A stretch of 64,000 nucleotides of DNA from Isoetes taiwanensis (lineage: Eukaryota; Streptophyta; Lycopodiopsida; Isoetales; Isoetaceae): positions 1,582,001 through 1,646,000 of the forward strand of contig JAJEKV010000073.1 in NCBI GenBank assembly GCA_021234155.1, written 5' to 3'. This document shows, one piece after another, positions 46,319 through 58,590 of this stretch (positions within the stretch are counted from its first letter, which is position 1; each line of letters opens with the position of its first letter). The notes under the pieces were generated by a model. It ran no database searches, had not been told where the DNA came from, and worked only from the letters and a program-made list of their open reading frames with translations. The translations under genes and the position numbers were made by a program.

Positions 46319-46630
46319 GTCCAACAATAGACCATGCATCTAGTCCAATTTGCAAGAGTCTTTAAGGTGGGTTATGCATCTTGCAGCTTGTCCAATTTAC
46401 AATAGTTTTTAAGGTGGGTTATCAAAGGGCAAGGGGCAAAATGTGGGCTCCGTATTAAGATAGATTTTATTTTTAACGTCCACATGGACTCTACAGCATG
46501 CTACAAAATGGAACTATACATAGTGCGGGTCTGGTCCAATGGACCATGGAGTAAGTGCCATGATGCACATTGGCTATTGCATAGCCATGGTAAGTGCCAT
46601 GATGCCCATTGGCTAATGCATAGCACTTCT
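46319..46630. repeat. Short tandem duplications
   Basis: A unit with TTTAAGGTGGGTTAT at about 46360 and 46410, and a 40-bp unit with AAGTGCCATGATGC at about 46553 and 46594. Confidence 0.6.
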
Positions 46631-46640
46631 TAGCAACTCA

Positions 46641-46672
46641 CTAGTAAACGTGTGCCCGGCGTTGCCGGGCTA
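46641..46672 (-). mobile_element. Helitron 3' terminus (5' end not located)
   Basis: - strand: hairpin GCCCGGCAACGCCGGGC, spacer, CTAG at 46644-46641, then host T. Canonical Helitron 3' structure, so the element extends rightward over the SNM1-like copy. A TC-type 5' end was not convincingly found to the right. Confidence 0.6.
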
Positions 46673-46782
46673 ATGTCCTAGCATGTGTTTTGGCTCGGGC
46701 TTTAACATTCATATGTGCAACTTTGACAACATCGCATGACGATATTGGCAAGAATGGACTTTATTTGTTTTTGAAATTATTT

Positions 46783-46812
46783 TTGGGTTGCCCCTAGGGG
46801 AGCAAACCCTTG
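46783..46812 (+). repeat. Dispersed CCCCTAGGGG-hairpin repeat, 30-bp copy D
   Basis: GGGTTGCCCCTAGGGGAGCA then CCCTTGTCTATT. It passes directly into SNM1-like exon sequence at about 46813, so the upstream half of that exon has been replaced by the repeat. Confidence 0.75.
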
Positions 46813-48740
46813 TCTATTGCTCTCACCAATCTGCTACCCTGCTGCTTGCTAAATTTGAGGATTTTGATCCCTCACTTCTCCGCGTGTTGGATTTGGCGCA
46901 ACCCACTTTGGTATGTCTGGGATCAACTGACATCTCCATGGAAGTCACTGCTCTGGATGCAGATCATTGCCCTGGTAACCGTCTTCTTTGCATTTTAAAT
47001 TCAAGAAAGTAAGTATTGTTTCTACTCTCTGTAATTCTTGAATTAGATTGGAGTTGAATGAGATTCGTGAAAAATTCTTGAGGTAAAAAAAGGAGTAACT
47101 GCTATTGCAATTGCACCTTGCGTTGTAATTTCAAGGACATATTTCTGAACGGTTCAATGGAAATTATTCTCTTTACTCACCCTTACGAGTTCTCAAATCT
47201 GAATGTTTGTATACGTTTTACTAAATGAAATGGACATGTGAAAAAAAACTTAATGTATTGTTTTAGATTGAAGTTGAATGAATTTGTCAAAAAGGCTTGA
47301 AGTAGAAAGCGAGAAATTGCTTGTTTAAATTGAAGCTAAACGGAGTTGTGAAATAGAAAGAAAGAAAAAGAAATTACTTTAATGTTTATGGAAGACCACT
47401 TGGGTCTATGAGACCAAATATACATTAATCATCTACTGACTAGAGGCGCATTTGCGACCTCCTAGAGATTGCATAAAAATGAAAAAAAAGAAAAACTAAG
47501 GCGATGAAATCGGGGAAACTTTTGTCTTCTTCTTGGCGGGAAAATGAAAGTATAAAGTGATGTCGGACTTGTTTTCTCTTTTAAAGAACTGCTATAGAGG
47601 AGGTGTTAAATCTACTAAAATATTCTTTGAAATGACTATCTTGGGAGCTGTAATGTATCTGTTTTGGGGTGATTTTGGTTGTATCATGCACACCTTTGGG
47701 GATTTTATTTGGGATAATGTTGATCACGCAACCCAAGATTTAAGGCGATTAAGGAATTAGTGGATGGAATCCAAGTTGATTTGTCTTTATCCGGATAACA
47801 CTTTACGCAACCCTTCCTTTAGATTCCCTTCGGTTAATGCAAAGCATCAATGCGGGTATTTTAAAAATTCGTGCATTTTACAAGCGGCATTTGTATATTC
47901 TACTTTAGTGCAATGAATGATGTAATTAATGATGTAAAATTCTTAAGATGCTTTTCACATGCATTGATGTTCTTCAATGATGCGAGGCGGTACTTGAAAT
48001 TATCAATGCCTACCACGAGAAACGGCGTGGTGATTGGAGTAGATGATATAGGCAAAGAAGAACTGGCGATACACATTGCAAATACATTAACTACCAAGGT
48101 CATGAATGTAATATTTACATTTCTTTGGTCAACCGAAGTTATTAAGTGACAGGCATTCATGGCGGTGTTTTTCTTACGGATATGTGTTTGGCCGGAACGT
48201 TTGCAAATAATGCATCTCTTAGGTCATCACGAAATCTTCACAACGGATGTGAAAGTTACACGCATTAGGGTTGTTCCATGGTATAGTGTGTCCATATCTT
48301 CTATGAAACAGCTCAATGAGTTAAGGCCTACAATTGCCATTCTCCCCTTGGCCTTTTTCCGCCTATCCAAACCAGAGTTTGCAGGTAGTCCAAAATTATG
48401 CTTTGGGAAGGCAGGTGATCGTTTTGACACTTGCATGATCCCTGAAAGAATATTTATACATTTTGTACCGTATTCTCTACATTCATGTGTTTTAGAGTTA
48501 GAAGCATTTGTGGGGCTTATCAAACCAGTTTCAATTATTGGCATTTCCCGGTCCCCTACTGCATATAACATAAGTCCTATTTATTATTTCTCACGGTACC
48601 TCCAACAAGCTGATTCAAGAAGATCTTATGGCTCTAATGTAAATTTCCATTGCCAGTCAAATATTGAAACAGCCAGATTGCAGCAGATTATAGTCAAAAG
48701 ACTTCTCAAGGAAAAGCTCAGGCAAATGGAGGAAAAGTGA
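46813..48740 (+). pseudogene. SNM1/Apollo (DCLRE1)-like nuclease pseudogene, 5'-truncated
   Basis: Blocks in family order: SHQSATLLLAKFEDF, VTALDADHCPG, GAVMYLFWGDFGCIMHTFGD (family HTGDF with one extra residue), ELVDGIQVDL then YPDNTLRNPSFRFPS in another frame, VIGVDDIGKEELAIHIANTL, VWPERLQIMHLLGHHEIFTT, RPTIAILP, and IHFVPYSLHSCVLELEAFVG followed by LIKPVSIIGI, ending at TGA 48740. It lacks the HxHxDH exon half. In SLHS the family acidic residue before His is Leu. Frameshifts occur near 46.99 and 47.76 kb. It is therefore non-functional, though the last exon is open over 190 codons. Confidence 0.85.
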
Positions 48741-50890
48741 ACCAAAGCAGAAAAGCTGTGATGCAAATGAACAAAACAAGGGTATCAACTGAATGGTGGA
48801 CACTTCTTTACGCCCAACCAAGGCATCAGCAACAAATGTGCACATCATTCGCACCTTACTTGGATAGTAAATGCAACTCATAAGTGCAGACTTTGCTACG
48901 CTTGGGTCTATAAATCAAAAGGTGACCTATCAATTACAAGTGCTGAAATGTTCGTACAGATCTTTCCTTATTTTCAAAATTACTGGAAATTACGGAAGGA
49001 GTCATTTGAACGACCTAAATAGCAGGCAAAATTGAAGCAGCAGTATTCTTAGAGTTGTAGTATGGTTAAATTTGTTGTTGTTTCGCCTATTCTGTTTTAC
49101 TTATGTACTTTCAATATTCTAGTAAAAGGGATAGATAAATTGTATTAGTAATCTAAGCTTTATGCCAACAACCCCTTTTTCTAAGCAATGTACACATGAG
49201 AGGACCTACATGTGTTGTCAAGGTTAGAGGCTTGATTAGAGGTTGTTGGATTCATGACTTTGTGTCTATAGTATCATTTTATTTTCACTTCCCTTCTCGA
49301 AAAGCAGATGTTACAGTCCTAGTTTGGTTGAACATCCATGTTGTACTATAGCTCTCATACATACTCTATGTTATTTCAAGCTTATAAGATTGATTATGAA
49401 CATTATATATGGACCCATTAACTAACTCCGCATGCACAACCTTTTACATATCATGGTAAACAACTCCATATATAGTCACTAAGTAAGGTGGCCATGTTCC
49501 ATTTCAATATGCTTGGAAATTTCATTTGCAAGGGTATTCCATCATTCCCTCTAACTATAAGCTACAGATTATGCAAGTGATTACATCTCAAACTTGACTT
49601 GTAGGAATCCAACAAAACATCTAGACAATAAGTTATGACTCAAGCACTCTCATCATATTGATACCATTCTTACACTATATCAATGAAATTCTAGATTAGC
49701 ACTCTTGGTACCAGTCCAAACTTAAAATATAGAAACTGCACCGCACCCCTGCATCAATGCTCATACATGACTATGATTCCTAAAGATGCCATTTCTAAGT
49801 CTTGGAATTGTTGTGGATGCTTTAGAAGATAAAAAAAAAAAAAAAAAAAAAAGCAAACACACTCTCAGGCGACCAGAGGGCAACCCTCCGTGCGCAGCAC
49901 CTTGTTTATCTTGAATCTATGTTTTTTTTTTTGTATGACAACCCATTAAATTGTTCTAGGGATATATGGTCTATGGTTTTGTCCGTGTTATGCATCTTTA
50001 TGGGTTATATTGCATCTTTCAATTCGGACCTTTGATTTGGCGAATATTCTATGTTGGATTCTAAATCAAAGCCTATTAGAATTTTGAGAAGAAAACTCCA
50101 TTTCAGTGTCAATGATGCAGATCGGACGTATGGTTCAAGAAAAAAAAAAGCCAAAAAAACAAAAAACCCAGCCGTAGGGCGGCCTGCCGGAATGAATCCT
50201 GCCAATCAGGAGCGGATGAATCCTCATGAACGGATCTCAGCGCGACCAGGAGTCTAGAGTGAATCATGTGCCAGTCCTAGCCAGGAATCAAAGCACAGAG
50301 GAGATGGATGTGCTCTGCCTAGAGGATTTGAAGCCCTGCCGCAATCTTTATACAATCCTTATGGGATTTGAACCCACCATCACCAAGCGAGAAACCAAAA
50401 GATTCAAGAAATACAAGAGCAATTTCTGAAATATAGAACAAAGAAAACATGTCCTAAGTTGCCTAATGTATGGCTTCTGTCCTAAATCGGATGATTAGGC
50501 GCCGGAAGAAGAACGACCCGAAACTCCTGCCTTTCGCTCCACCGCCCCTACTCAAAGCGCGCAAATCGGCTCGCAAATCGACCCAAATCGCCTCTTTGGA
50601 TCAATTCTCTTCCTCCACACCAGAACCCCTCCCTGCTTGCCTGCCCCGCCGGGATCCGTTGCCGCCCCTGCTCAAAAAGGAAAGCTCCAAATTTCTTTTC
50701 TTACACCATTGAGTTCACTTAAAAAAACATGACACAAAGACAACACTGAAATAGAAACTTGACCCTCACAACAAAGAAGTAGCTCAAACGTGCACACACA
50801 TTTTCAATACAATACAATACCAGAATCATAGTTTCCACTATTGCGAGAATACCCTCCTGCAATACAAAACGGATTGGGTAAACTTAATGG
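48741..50890. other. No recognised gene; repeat fragments
   Basis: An A tract at about 49831-49853, the GGAGGG-type hairpin repeat at 49875-49905, and directly after it a 70-bp fragment of the tRNA-box repeat (49907-49978). A short GC-richer open stretch at 50470-50712 (MASVLNRMIRRRKKNDPKLL) has no family features. Confidence 0.5.
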
Positions 50891-50892
50891 TC

Positions 50893-53353
50893 TATAATTT
50901 CAGGATTTTGTTATTTTTTATATCCATATCAAGTCCCCCTGAAACCCCCTATATTCTAAACGAGGTGCACCCTAGACTACCACAGTCGTCGGATTCGTCG
51001 ATCCTACGACCCAGATCGTATGTTACGGCCTGTGAGCACCTCTCGTTTCGCTTATAGTCATTTATGATTGGAGGCACCTATGATTTTGAAATATGAAATA
51101 CGATTTCACCTAAGGTATTGAGAGAATATCGAACCTCTATACGGCATAGAATATGAAATATTGGGGCTCGAACCTCTAACTCAATGTCCTAATAAGACTA
51201 CTTTAACCAATATACACAGTAAGCTAATGTGATTATTTTTTATCTTGAATCTATGTTTTTTTTTTGTATGACAACCCATTAAATTGTTTTAGGGATATAT
51301 GGTCTATGCTTTCAAGAATTATTATTTTTTATATCCATATCAAATCCTGAAACCCCAGATTATTTTGCTACATATTCTAAACAAGGTGCACCCTGGACTA
51401 CCACAGTCGTCGGATTCGTCGATCCTACAACCCAGATCATATGTTGGGGCCTGTGAGCACCTCTCGTTTCGCTTATAGTCATTTATGATTGGAGGCACCT
51501 ATGATTTTGAAATATGAAATACGATTTCACCTAAGGTATTGAGAGAATATCGAACCTCTATACGGCTTTGCCGATTTTAGAATATGAAATACAGGGGCTC
51601 AAACCTCTACCAAAATAACTCAATGTCCTAATAAGACTACTTTAACCAATATACACAGTGAGCTAATGTGATTAATTTTTATCTTGAATCTATGTTTTTT
51701 TTTGTATGACAACCCATTAAATTATTTTAGGGATATATGGTCTATGCTTTCAAGAATTATTATTTTTTATATCCATATCAAATCCTCTGAAACCCCATAT
51801 TATTTTGTTACATATTCTAAACGAGGTGCACCCTGGACTACCACAGTTGTCGGATTCGTCGATCCTACAACACAGATCATATGTTGGGGCCTGTGAGCAC
51901 CTCTCGTTTTGCTTATAGTCATTTATGATTGGAGGCACCTATGATTTTGAAATATGAAATACGATTTCACCTAAGGTATTGAGAAAATATCGAACCTCTA
52001 TACGGCTTTGTCAATTTTAGAATATGAAATACGGGGGCTCAAACCTCTACCAAAATAACTCAATGTCCTAATAAGACTACTTTAACCAATATAGTCAGTG
52101 AGCTAATGTGATTATTTTTTATCTTGAATCTATGTTTTTTTTTTTTGTATGACAGCCCATTAAATTGTTTTAGGGATATATGGTCTATGCTTTCAAGAAT
52201 TATTATTTTTTATATCCATATCAAATCCCCTTGAAACCCCATATTATTTTGTTACATATTCTAAACGAGGTGCACCCTGGACTATAGTTATTTATGATTG
52301 GAGGCACCTATGATTTTGAAATATGAAATACGATTTCACCTAAGGTATTGAGAGAATATCGAACCTCTATACGGCTTTGCCGATTTTAGAATATGAAATA
52401 CAGGGGCTCGAACCTCTACCAAAATAACTCAATGTCCTAATAAGACTACTTTAACCAATATACACAGTGAGCTAATGTGATTATTTTTTATCTTGAATCT
52501 ATGTTTTTTTTTTTGTATGACAACCCATTAAATTGTTTTAGGGATATATGGTCTATGCTTTCAAGAATTATTATTTTTTATATCCATATCAAATCCCCTG
52601 AAACCCCATATTATTTTGTTACATATTCTAAACGAGGTGCACCGTGACTACCACAGTCGTCGGATTCGTCGATCCTACAACCCAGATCATATGTTGGGGC
52701 CTATGAGCACCTCTCGTTTCGCTTATAGTCATTTATGATTGGAGGCACCTATGATTTTGAAATATGAAATACGATTTCAGCTAAGGTATTGAGGGAATAT
52801 CGAACCTCTATACGGCTTTGTCGATTTTAGAATATGAAATACGGGGGCTCGAACCTCTACCAAAATAACTCAATGTCCTAATAAGACTACTTTAATCAAT
52901 ATACACAGTGAGCTAATGTGATTATTTTTTATCTTGAATCTATGTTTTTTTTTTGTATGACAGCCCATTAAATTGTTTTAGGGATATATGGTCTATGCTT
53001 TCAAGAATTATTATTTTTTATATCCATATCAAATCCCCTGAAACCCCATATTATTTTGTTACATATTCTAAACGAGGTGCACCCTGGACTATAGTCATTT
53101 ATGATTGGAGGCACCTATGGATTTGAAATATGAAATACGATTTCACCTAAGTTATTAAGAGAAGGCTTTGCCGATTTTAGAATATGAAATACGGGGGCTC
53201 GAACCTCTACCAAAATAACTCAATGTCCTAATAAGACTACTTTAACCAATATACACAGTGAGCTAATGTGATTATTTTTTATCTTGAATCTATTCTATTC
53301 TATTCTATGTTTTTTTTTTGTATGACAACCCATTAAATTGTTTTAGGGATATA
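50893..53353 (-). repeat. Tandem array of tRNA-box repeats (left part)
   Basis: Units start (at AAACGAGG or its variant) at 50958, 51379, 51819, 52263, 52630 and 53070, spaced 421, 440, 444, 367 and 440 bp. The fourth and sixth units share the same deletion of about 75 bp after CCCTGGACTATAG. On the - strand each unit has TAGCTCACTG-like and, 60 bp on, GGTTCGAGCC, matching the A and B boxes of tRNA promoters. The array resumes at 57759 beyond the Helitron. Confidence 0.9.
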
Positions 53354-54028
53354 CTAGAAAAAGTGCCCAGCGTTGCTGGGCTTTTCGTCAGGCATGAGTT
53401 TAGAAAACTAATACAGATGGTGGATTGAAGTTGAGACATTTAGTTTTTGGTTTGCATTGAATGCGTGAACGTCAGTGATGGAATCGTGAGAGAACTTGTG
53501 CATGTGTTGCCAATATTGGTGCTATATGACGTGGAAGATATGTTGCATTGCATTGTGTAAACCACCATTATGTCAAAATTCTTGGTTATTATTTACCCTA
53601 TTATTTATTGTTCTTATGTTTGTTCAAAATGCATGTAAACCTATAGTGGTACCATATTACATTGCAAATATGCTTCATTGCGTTGTTTAAACCCCCATGA
53701 CATATTACTTGTGAGGATAGCATGGAGATCTCTCGTCAATACTATGATTTAAACAACAAAATCAATCTTGTTAAGATAAGGGGCCTTAAACCAAGCGTAT
53801 ACACCACAAAAAAATTATGTGCCTCGCAGAAGCTCCATCTCGGACTTCCTTGACAAGATTTTAAAATACTTCTATTTTTTATTCTAGATAAATACAGTAT
53901 ACAACTTCCCAGAGATCAGATCCGTTGAAGTACCTATTTAAACCTATAGAAGGATCAATCTGGAAGGAAAGAAAACTGAAATACTTAACTTGCATGCTTC
54001 AGAATCAAGCTACCGAAGATGGCGTAGT

Positions 54029-54313
54029 TCAGAAGGTCTTGAAGGGATGCTGTCTGCCAATGATGTTGCCAAGATTCAGAGCCACAACACTCTCATTCTG
54101 ATGGCCGCCACAAGTTACTCCAGTCCAGTTGCACAAAGGAATATTTGTCTTCCAGTCATAAAGGGAATTAAAAGGATCCTCAAGAATGGCATTCTTCAAT
54201 TGTAGTGATATAGATGAATCTGAAGCAACTTTAGCACTACGAATTTGAAAAAAAATGCGATTGTATAGCAATAGTTTGTGAACAAAGCGAAGGTGTCTCA
54301 TAGATAAACGCAT
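54029..54313 (-). pseudogene. Captured LRR receptor-kinase N-terminal fragment
   Basis: The - strand reads SDSSISLQLKNAILEDPFNS, LYDWKTNIPLCNWTGVTC, GGHQNESVVALNLGN. This is the LRRNT_2 cap and first repeat of plant leucine-rich-repeat receptor kinases, which bind ligands at the cell surface. Neither further repeats nor a kinase domain follow. It sits in the Helitron in the Helitron's own orientation, as expected for gene capture. The start codon is not reliable. Confidence 0.75.
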
Positions 54314-55690
54314 TCCTTACTTTCTAGGTACTGAAAATAGAGTTAATAGAACATGAAAGTAGTTAAATAGAATGACTGAAAACAACTGGTTCAAATATGA
54401 ACTCAGAATCCCGTAAGAAGAATTACTTAGATTAAACCTGCATGTTATATATTCCTTACTCTCCAAGTACTAACCACCTTGAATAAAAAGTTTGAAATGG
54501 CTCCTCATCTATCAGCTTCTCACGCATCCAATGAGTTGAGATTTCAGAACCAGATTTATTTTGTTCAGTTGAAAATATATTTCAATCGTCTAATACGTGC
54601 AAAATAAAGGACATATATAATAGCAAGACAATATATCAAGGAAGCAAGCAACGACCAGAATCTCATCAATAAAGTGGGGATCTATTTCTGTGAAGCATCA
54701 ACACAATTCGTCTATAAGATAGTCAAATTATTGTCATACTAATAGAAGTCTTCTCCGTTATAAAAGATATGGACAAGCTCTCAATAAGATATCTTAAGCT
54801 AATCGCCATCAATGTCTTCTCCATTATGCAAAATATGGAAAAGCTTTCAATAAGATGTCTTCAATTAGTATACTAATACCCTTATCCATTATGCAAAATA
54901 TGGACAAGCTCTCAATAAAATGTCTTGAATTACTGCCATACTAATGGCTAATAGTCTTCACTTCTGCAAAATATAGGACAACTTTGTCCATTATAAAATG
55001 CTGATTAATTTCAGTCAGAAACAACTCTAGCTCCAAGTTGTTAATAATTTACAATGCCCACCCTGCAATGGCATTGTTAAATATGGTTGTACTTCAGAGA
55101 TAATAATACCACCAAAGATAGATACTTACTATAAACTGTTTTGAATAAATGGCCCAGCCATAGAAAATTTTCTAATCATCTGCATGTCATTCTTTAAAGA
55201 TATACATTAGCAGTAAAGCGCAATGTATTCCTGCATAACTGTTGGTGCATCCCAAAAGCCAGCTTAAGAACTCCAGGACCTCCATATGACGGCAGACTTA
55301 AGCATATGATGTTCAACTAAGTTGTAACATATTCAAAACTTTCAAAAGCCCAAGAACTTTTTTATTTTGTACAATAGGGAATCAACTCAACCTGCTGCCG
55401 CATACTCAATAGAAAATCATATGCGGCTTTCTTTAGTCGTCAAGACTTTCCAGCATGTCAAGAAGTAACATTTATGTATGAGGGCCATTTCAGAGGCGTA
55501 TGAAATATCTATGCATTGCAACTTTCCCACATGTCAAGAGGTAACATGTATGGTAGTATTACAAAACTTATTTCAAAGGTGTATAAAAAATCCAGAGGAC
55601 CTTTGGCATCGATCAGAAATAAACTTTCTTCGGAGAAGTTATTCTGAGGTATATTTATTCCACTTGCTTTGATGTTATAAGCACGTTCAC

Positions 55691-55790
55691 CTTTGTAAAA
55701 AGGTGCCTGCAGAGGAACCTAGCCATGTCTTTGAGTGGAGCAGGTCCTAGGTAATTCACATTCTTACTCTTGTCAGCAGAGGCAAGGTAT
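55691..55790 (-). pseudogene. Captured exon of an unidentified gene
   Basis: A 100-bp open exon flanked by a TTTGCAG acceptor and GTGAAC donor on the - strand. It encodes YLASADKSKNVNYLGPAPL, continuing KDMARFLCRHLFTK. The gene was not recognised. Intact splice sites and the Helitron setting suggest capture. Confidence 0.5.
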
Positions 55791-56078
55791 CTGCAAAACA
55801 CATGACGAGCATACAACAACTGAGCAAACAAGGATATGGTCAAAGATATAATTCCCTTACAGGAGCAAATTTTTATAGCAGGTTTTATTGGTGATGAATC
55901 CTTCACAAAAACGCACATGTCAACAATATGCCACAGCTTTGAACAAACTCAGGACTTTATATAGAAGAAAACAAAGTACTGAGCAGTGCTATTAGAAACT
56001 TGCATATGCAAAGGGTGGTTTTTTAATTTACATACTCAAAAAAGCATGTGGGCGACACATGTGCTGCACAGGTGCTGA

Positions 56079-56141
56079 CTGCCCTTCATTGCCCTTCAAA
56101 CTGCCCTTCATTGCCCTTCCATAGCCCTTCATTGCCCTTCA
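56079..56141. repeat. TGCCCTTCAT short tandem repeat
   Basis: Seven copies of GCCCTTCA-type units inside the Helitron. Confidence 0.8.
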
Positions 56142-57758
56142 AAAAATCATGAGTGTTTTCTATTATATAAAGGATATAATGACCATATTAGTGATGCAAA
56201 TCATGATGACATAAATTATTTGGTGAAGGTGCTTATATGTGCTGTGATGGTCAAAAAACTGGGTAGGTCAATTAAAAAGTTACCCCAAAACGTTGCAACG
56301 TTTTTAATCTAAATGGCTCCTATCAATGTAATAGATGGAGCTCAAAGCTCCACTCTAATAAGGCAGATCATTTGGCCATACAGCGTTCCCAAAAACATTG
56401 CAATATTCAAGTAAAAGTTATAAGGTTCTCTACCGTAAAAAACTCCACGTACATTTTTTGATCATATTGTTTTTTTCTAATGTCCAGATACTGCACGAAG
56501 TTAAATATTGTTAGAAAAGCTGGCATGCTAAGCAGCTATGAAACATCACAGCAATGAAGTAACTACTGTACATGACATGCATATTTCGGACAAGAAAATT
56601 TCATGGTGCATGATAAAAATTATTGATTGCCAGAACTAACAAAATAGAAGGATATAAAAATTCAATAAGAAAATGAAGTACGCACAGACAAAGCTATGTG
56701 TTCCGCATCACATCCTGACACCAATGTTGCAGCTATTGATATTTGCAGGCCCTTCTTTAGGAGGTGACATGGTTTTACATCATGATCAAGGTGAGAAGGC
56801 AATTGCAGTGCATCATTCTTTAGAGAACTGTTAGTAAAGCTGGACTCCTCTGCTTCGTTGTTTGATCATACTTTGTAACAACCAGTGAAAAAATCCATCT
56901 TGACATCTCAGATTGCTCGGCAGCCTTGTCTGCCACTAATATAGATGTGCATGTCCTTGCTCGAACTATGCACATGTCACATGTTGTCATCTCAGAATGT
57001 TAAGGTTGCATCCCTTGTCAGAAGCCGATGGTGGATTGCCTCCAATATCTGCCGAAGATGAGGAAATGATGGAGCTATAAAATAATGCTGGAGTAGACAA
57101 AAATATTATGCTCCTTCCACTAAGCAAACCCTAACTTAGGATTCTATTTTCTAAAACCGATTCAAAGAAGAGATGCACTGTGAGATCTGCCCATGAAATA
57201 TGGACTCATGAATTAAACACCTTACCTCCGAGAGAGACTTTAGGCTTTTGCATTTGCACAATCGACAAGCAATTTTCAGCACTTCTGCTTCTTTGGCTAC
57301 ATGAGAAAGCTCATCTTGTAGAACGGGCTCCTCTTCATCAAATCATTTTGGAGTTTGTGGATGTGGCAAATTAATCGAAACAGCTTCAAATTCACCGCAG
57401 AAAGATAGATTGTGTGCAACGAACAGGGAAGAAGGAATAAGGGACCGTGCCGCCCAAACAAACCGTTGCCTGCAATTAGACGCCAAGCGTCATTTTCTGT
57501 TGCCGCCCTTGCACCAGATGTCTCTAAAAATCTCTGTCATTTTAACCTAATTTGCTTCGGAGCCATGAAATGGAAACTGGCTGGAGAAGCAATCGCGGAC
57601 AAGGAGAACATGGAGCCCAGCCGGAATGGTGCAAAGCTACCATGACTCCTCAATAACCGCAATCAAAACAATTTTGAAAGCATCTCGACCGTCGGTTTAA
57701 TTTAACGGTCAAGATTGCGCACAGACTATCACAAAACTCCTTTATTATTATATATAGA

Positions 57759-58284
57759 TGGTCTATGCTTTCAAGAATTCTTATTTTTTATATCCATATC
57801 AAATCCCCCTGAAACCCCATATTATTTTGTTACATATTCTAAACGAGGTGCACCCTGGACTACCACAGTCGTCGGATTCGTCGATCCTATAACCAGATCA
57901 TATGTTGGGGCCTGTGAGCACCTCTCGTTTCGCTTATAGTCATTTATAGTTGCAGGCACATATGATTTCGAAATATGAAATACGATTTCACCTAAGGTAT
58001 TGAGTGAATATCAAACCTCTATACGGCTTTGCCTAAGATTTTAGAATATGAAATACGGGGGCTCGAATCTCTACCAAAATAACTCAATGCCCTAATAAGA
58101 CTACTTTGACCAATATATCCAGTGAGCTAATGTGATTATTTTTTATCTTGAATCTATGTTTTTTTTTGTATGACAACCCATTAAATTGTTTTAGGGATAT
58201 ATGGTCTATGGTTTCAGAATTTTGTTATTTTTTATATCCATATCAAATCCCCCTGAAACCCCCTGTTATTTTGCTACATATTTG
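57759..58284 (-). repeat. Tandem array of tRNA-box repeats (right part)
   Basis: Continues the unit split by the Helitron, then a full unit from 57841 and the start of another, ending ACATATTT near 58284. Confidence 0.9.
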
Positions 58285-58510
58285 ATAGTTATGCGTTGGT
58301 TGTTATATTAAAAAAAAATATGCAACTAAAATTGTGGCCATTTAAATTTTAAATGTTGCATTGGACCACAGTTTATATACATTGACAAGTGTAGAAGTCC
58401 CGTAATCATTACCATTGTCCATAAAATCACATAACTATATGCACTCCACGATCCTACAACATGTGACACCTTCCTATGACCTATTGGTCTCCGTGGACGT
58501 TAAAAAAACT

Positions 58511-58590
58511 ATTCTATTCTATTCTATTCTATTCTATTCTATTCTATTCTATTCTATTCTATTCTATTCTATTCTATTCTATTCTATTCT
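58511..58590 (+). repeat. (TATTC)n microsatellite
   Basis: About 16 perfect units of TATTC. The same pentamer ends the LINE at 41073. Confidence 0.95.

Larger units (their letters stand above)
53354..57758 (-). mobile_element. Structurally complete non-autonomous Helitron (4405 bp)
   Basis: 5' end TCTATATATAATAATAAAGG (from 57758), preceded by host A. 3' end hairpin GCCCAGCAACGCTGGGC, then ACTTTTT and CTAG (53357-53354), followed by host T. Removing it restores an uninterrupted array unit (TTTTAGGGATATATGGTCTA), so the A|T insertion site and lack of target duplication are directly visible. No Rep/helicase is encoded; it carries pieces of plant genes (below) and a roughly 76-bp tandem repeat at 54745-54975. 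Confidence 0.9.

Noticed and set aside
49080-49160. 5' end (TCTATCCCTTTTACTAG) for the Helitron ending at 46641
   Set aside because: A|TC occurs by chance often, the sequence does not resemble the good 5' end at 57758, and no empty site could be read.
50330-50400. tRNA or SINE with B box GGTTCAAATCC
   Set aside because: Only the B box fits; no A box, stem pairing or repeat copy was found.
51150-51240. Functional tRNA gene on the - strand
   Set aside because: A and B boxes are present, but no acceptor stem or complete cloverleaf could be formed, and the same sequence recurs in every repeat unit.
57180-57645. Protein-coding gene on the + strand within the Helitron
   Set aside because: The frames are short, GC-richer than surroundings and without domains; possibly a captured promoter or first exon, but not supportable as a gene.
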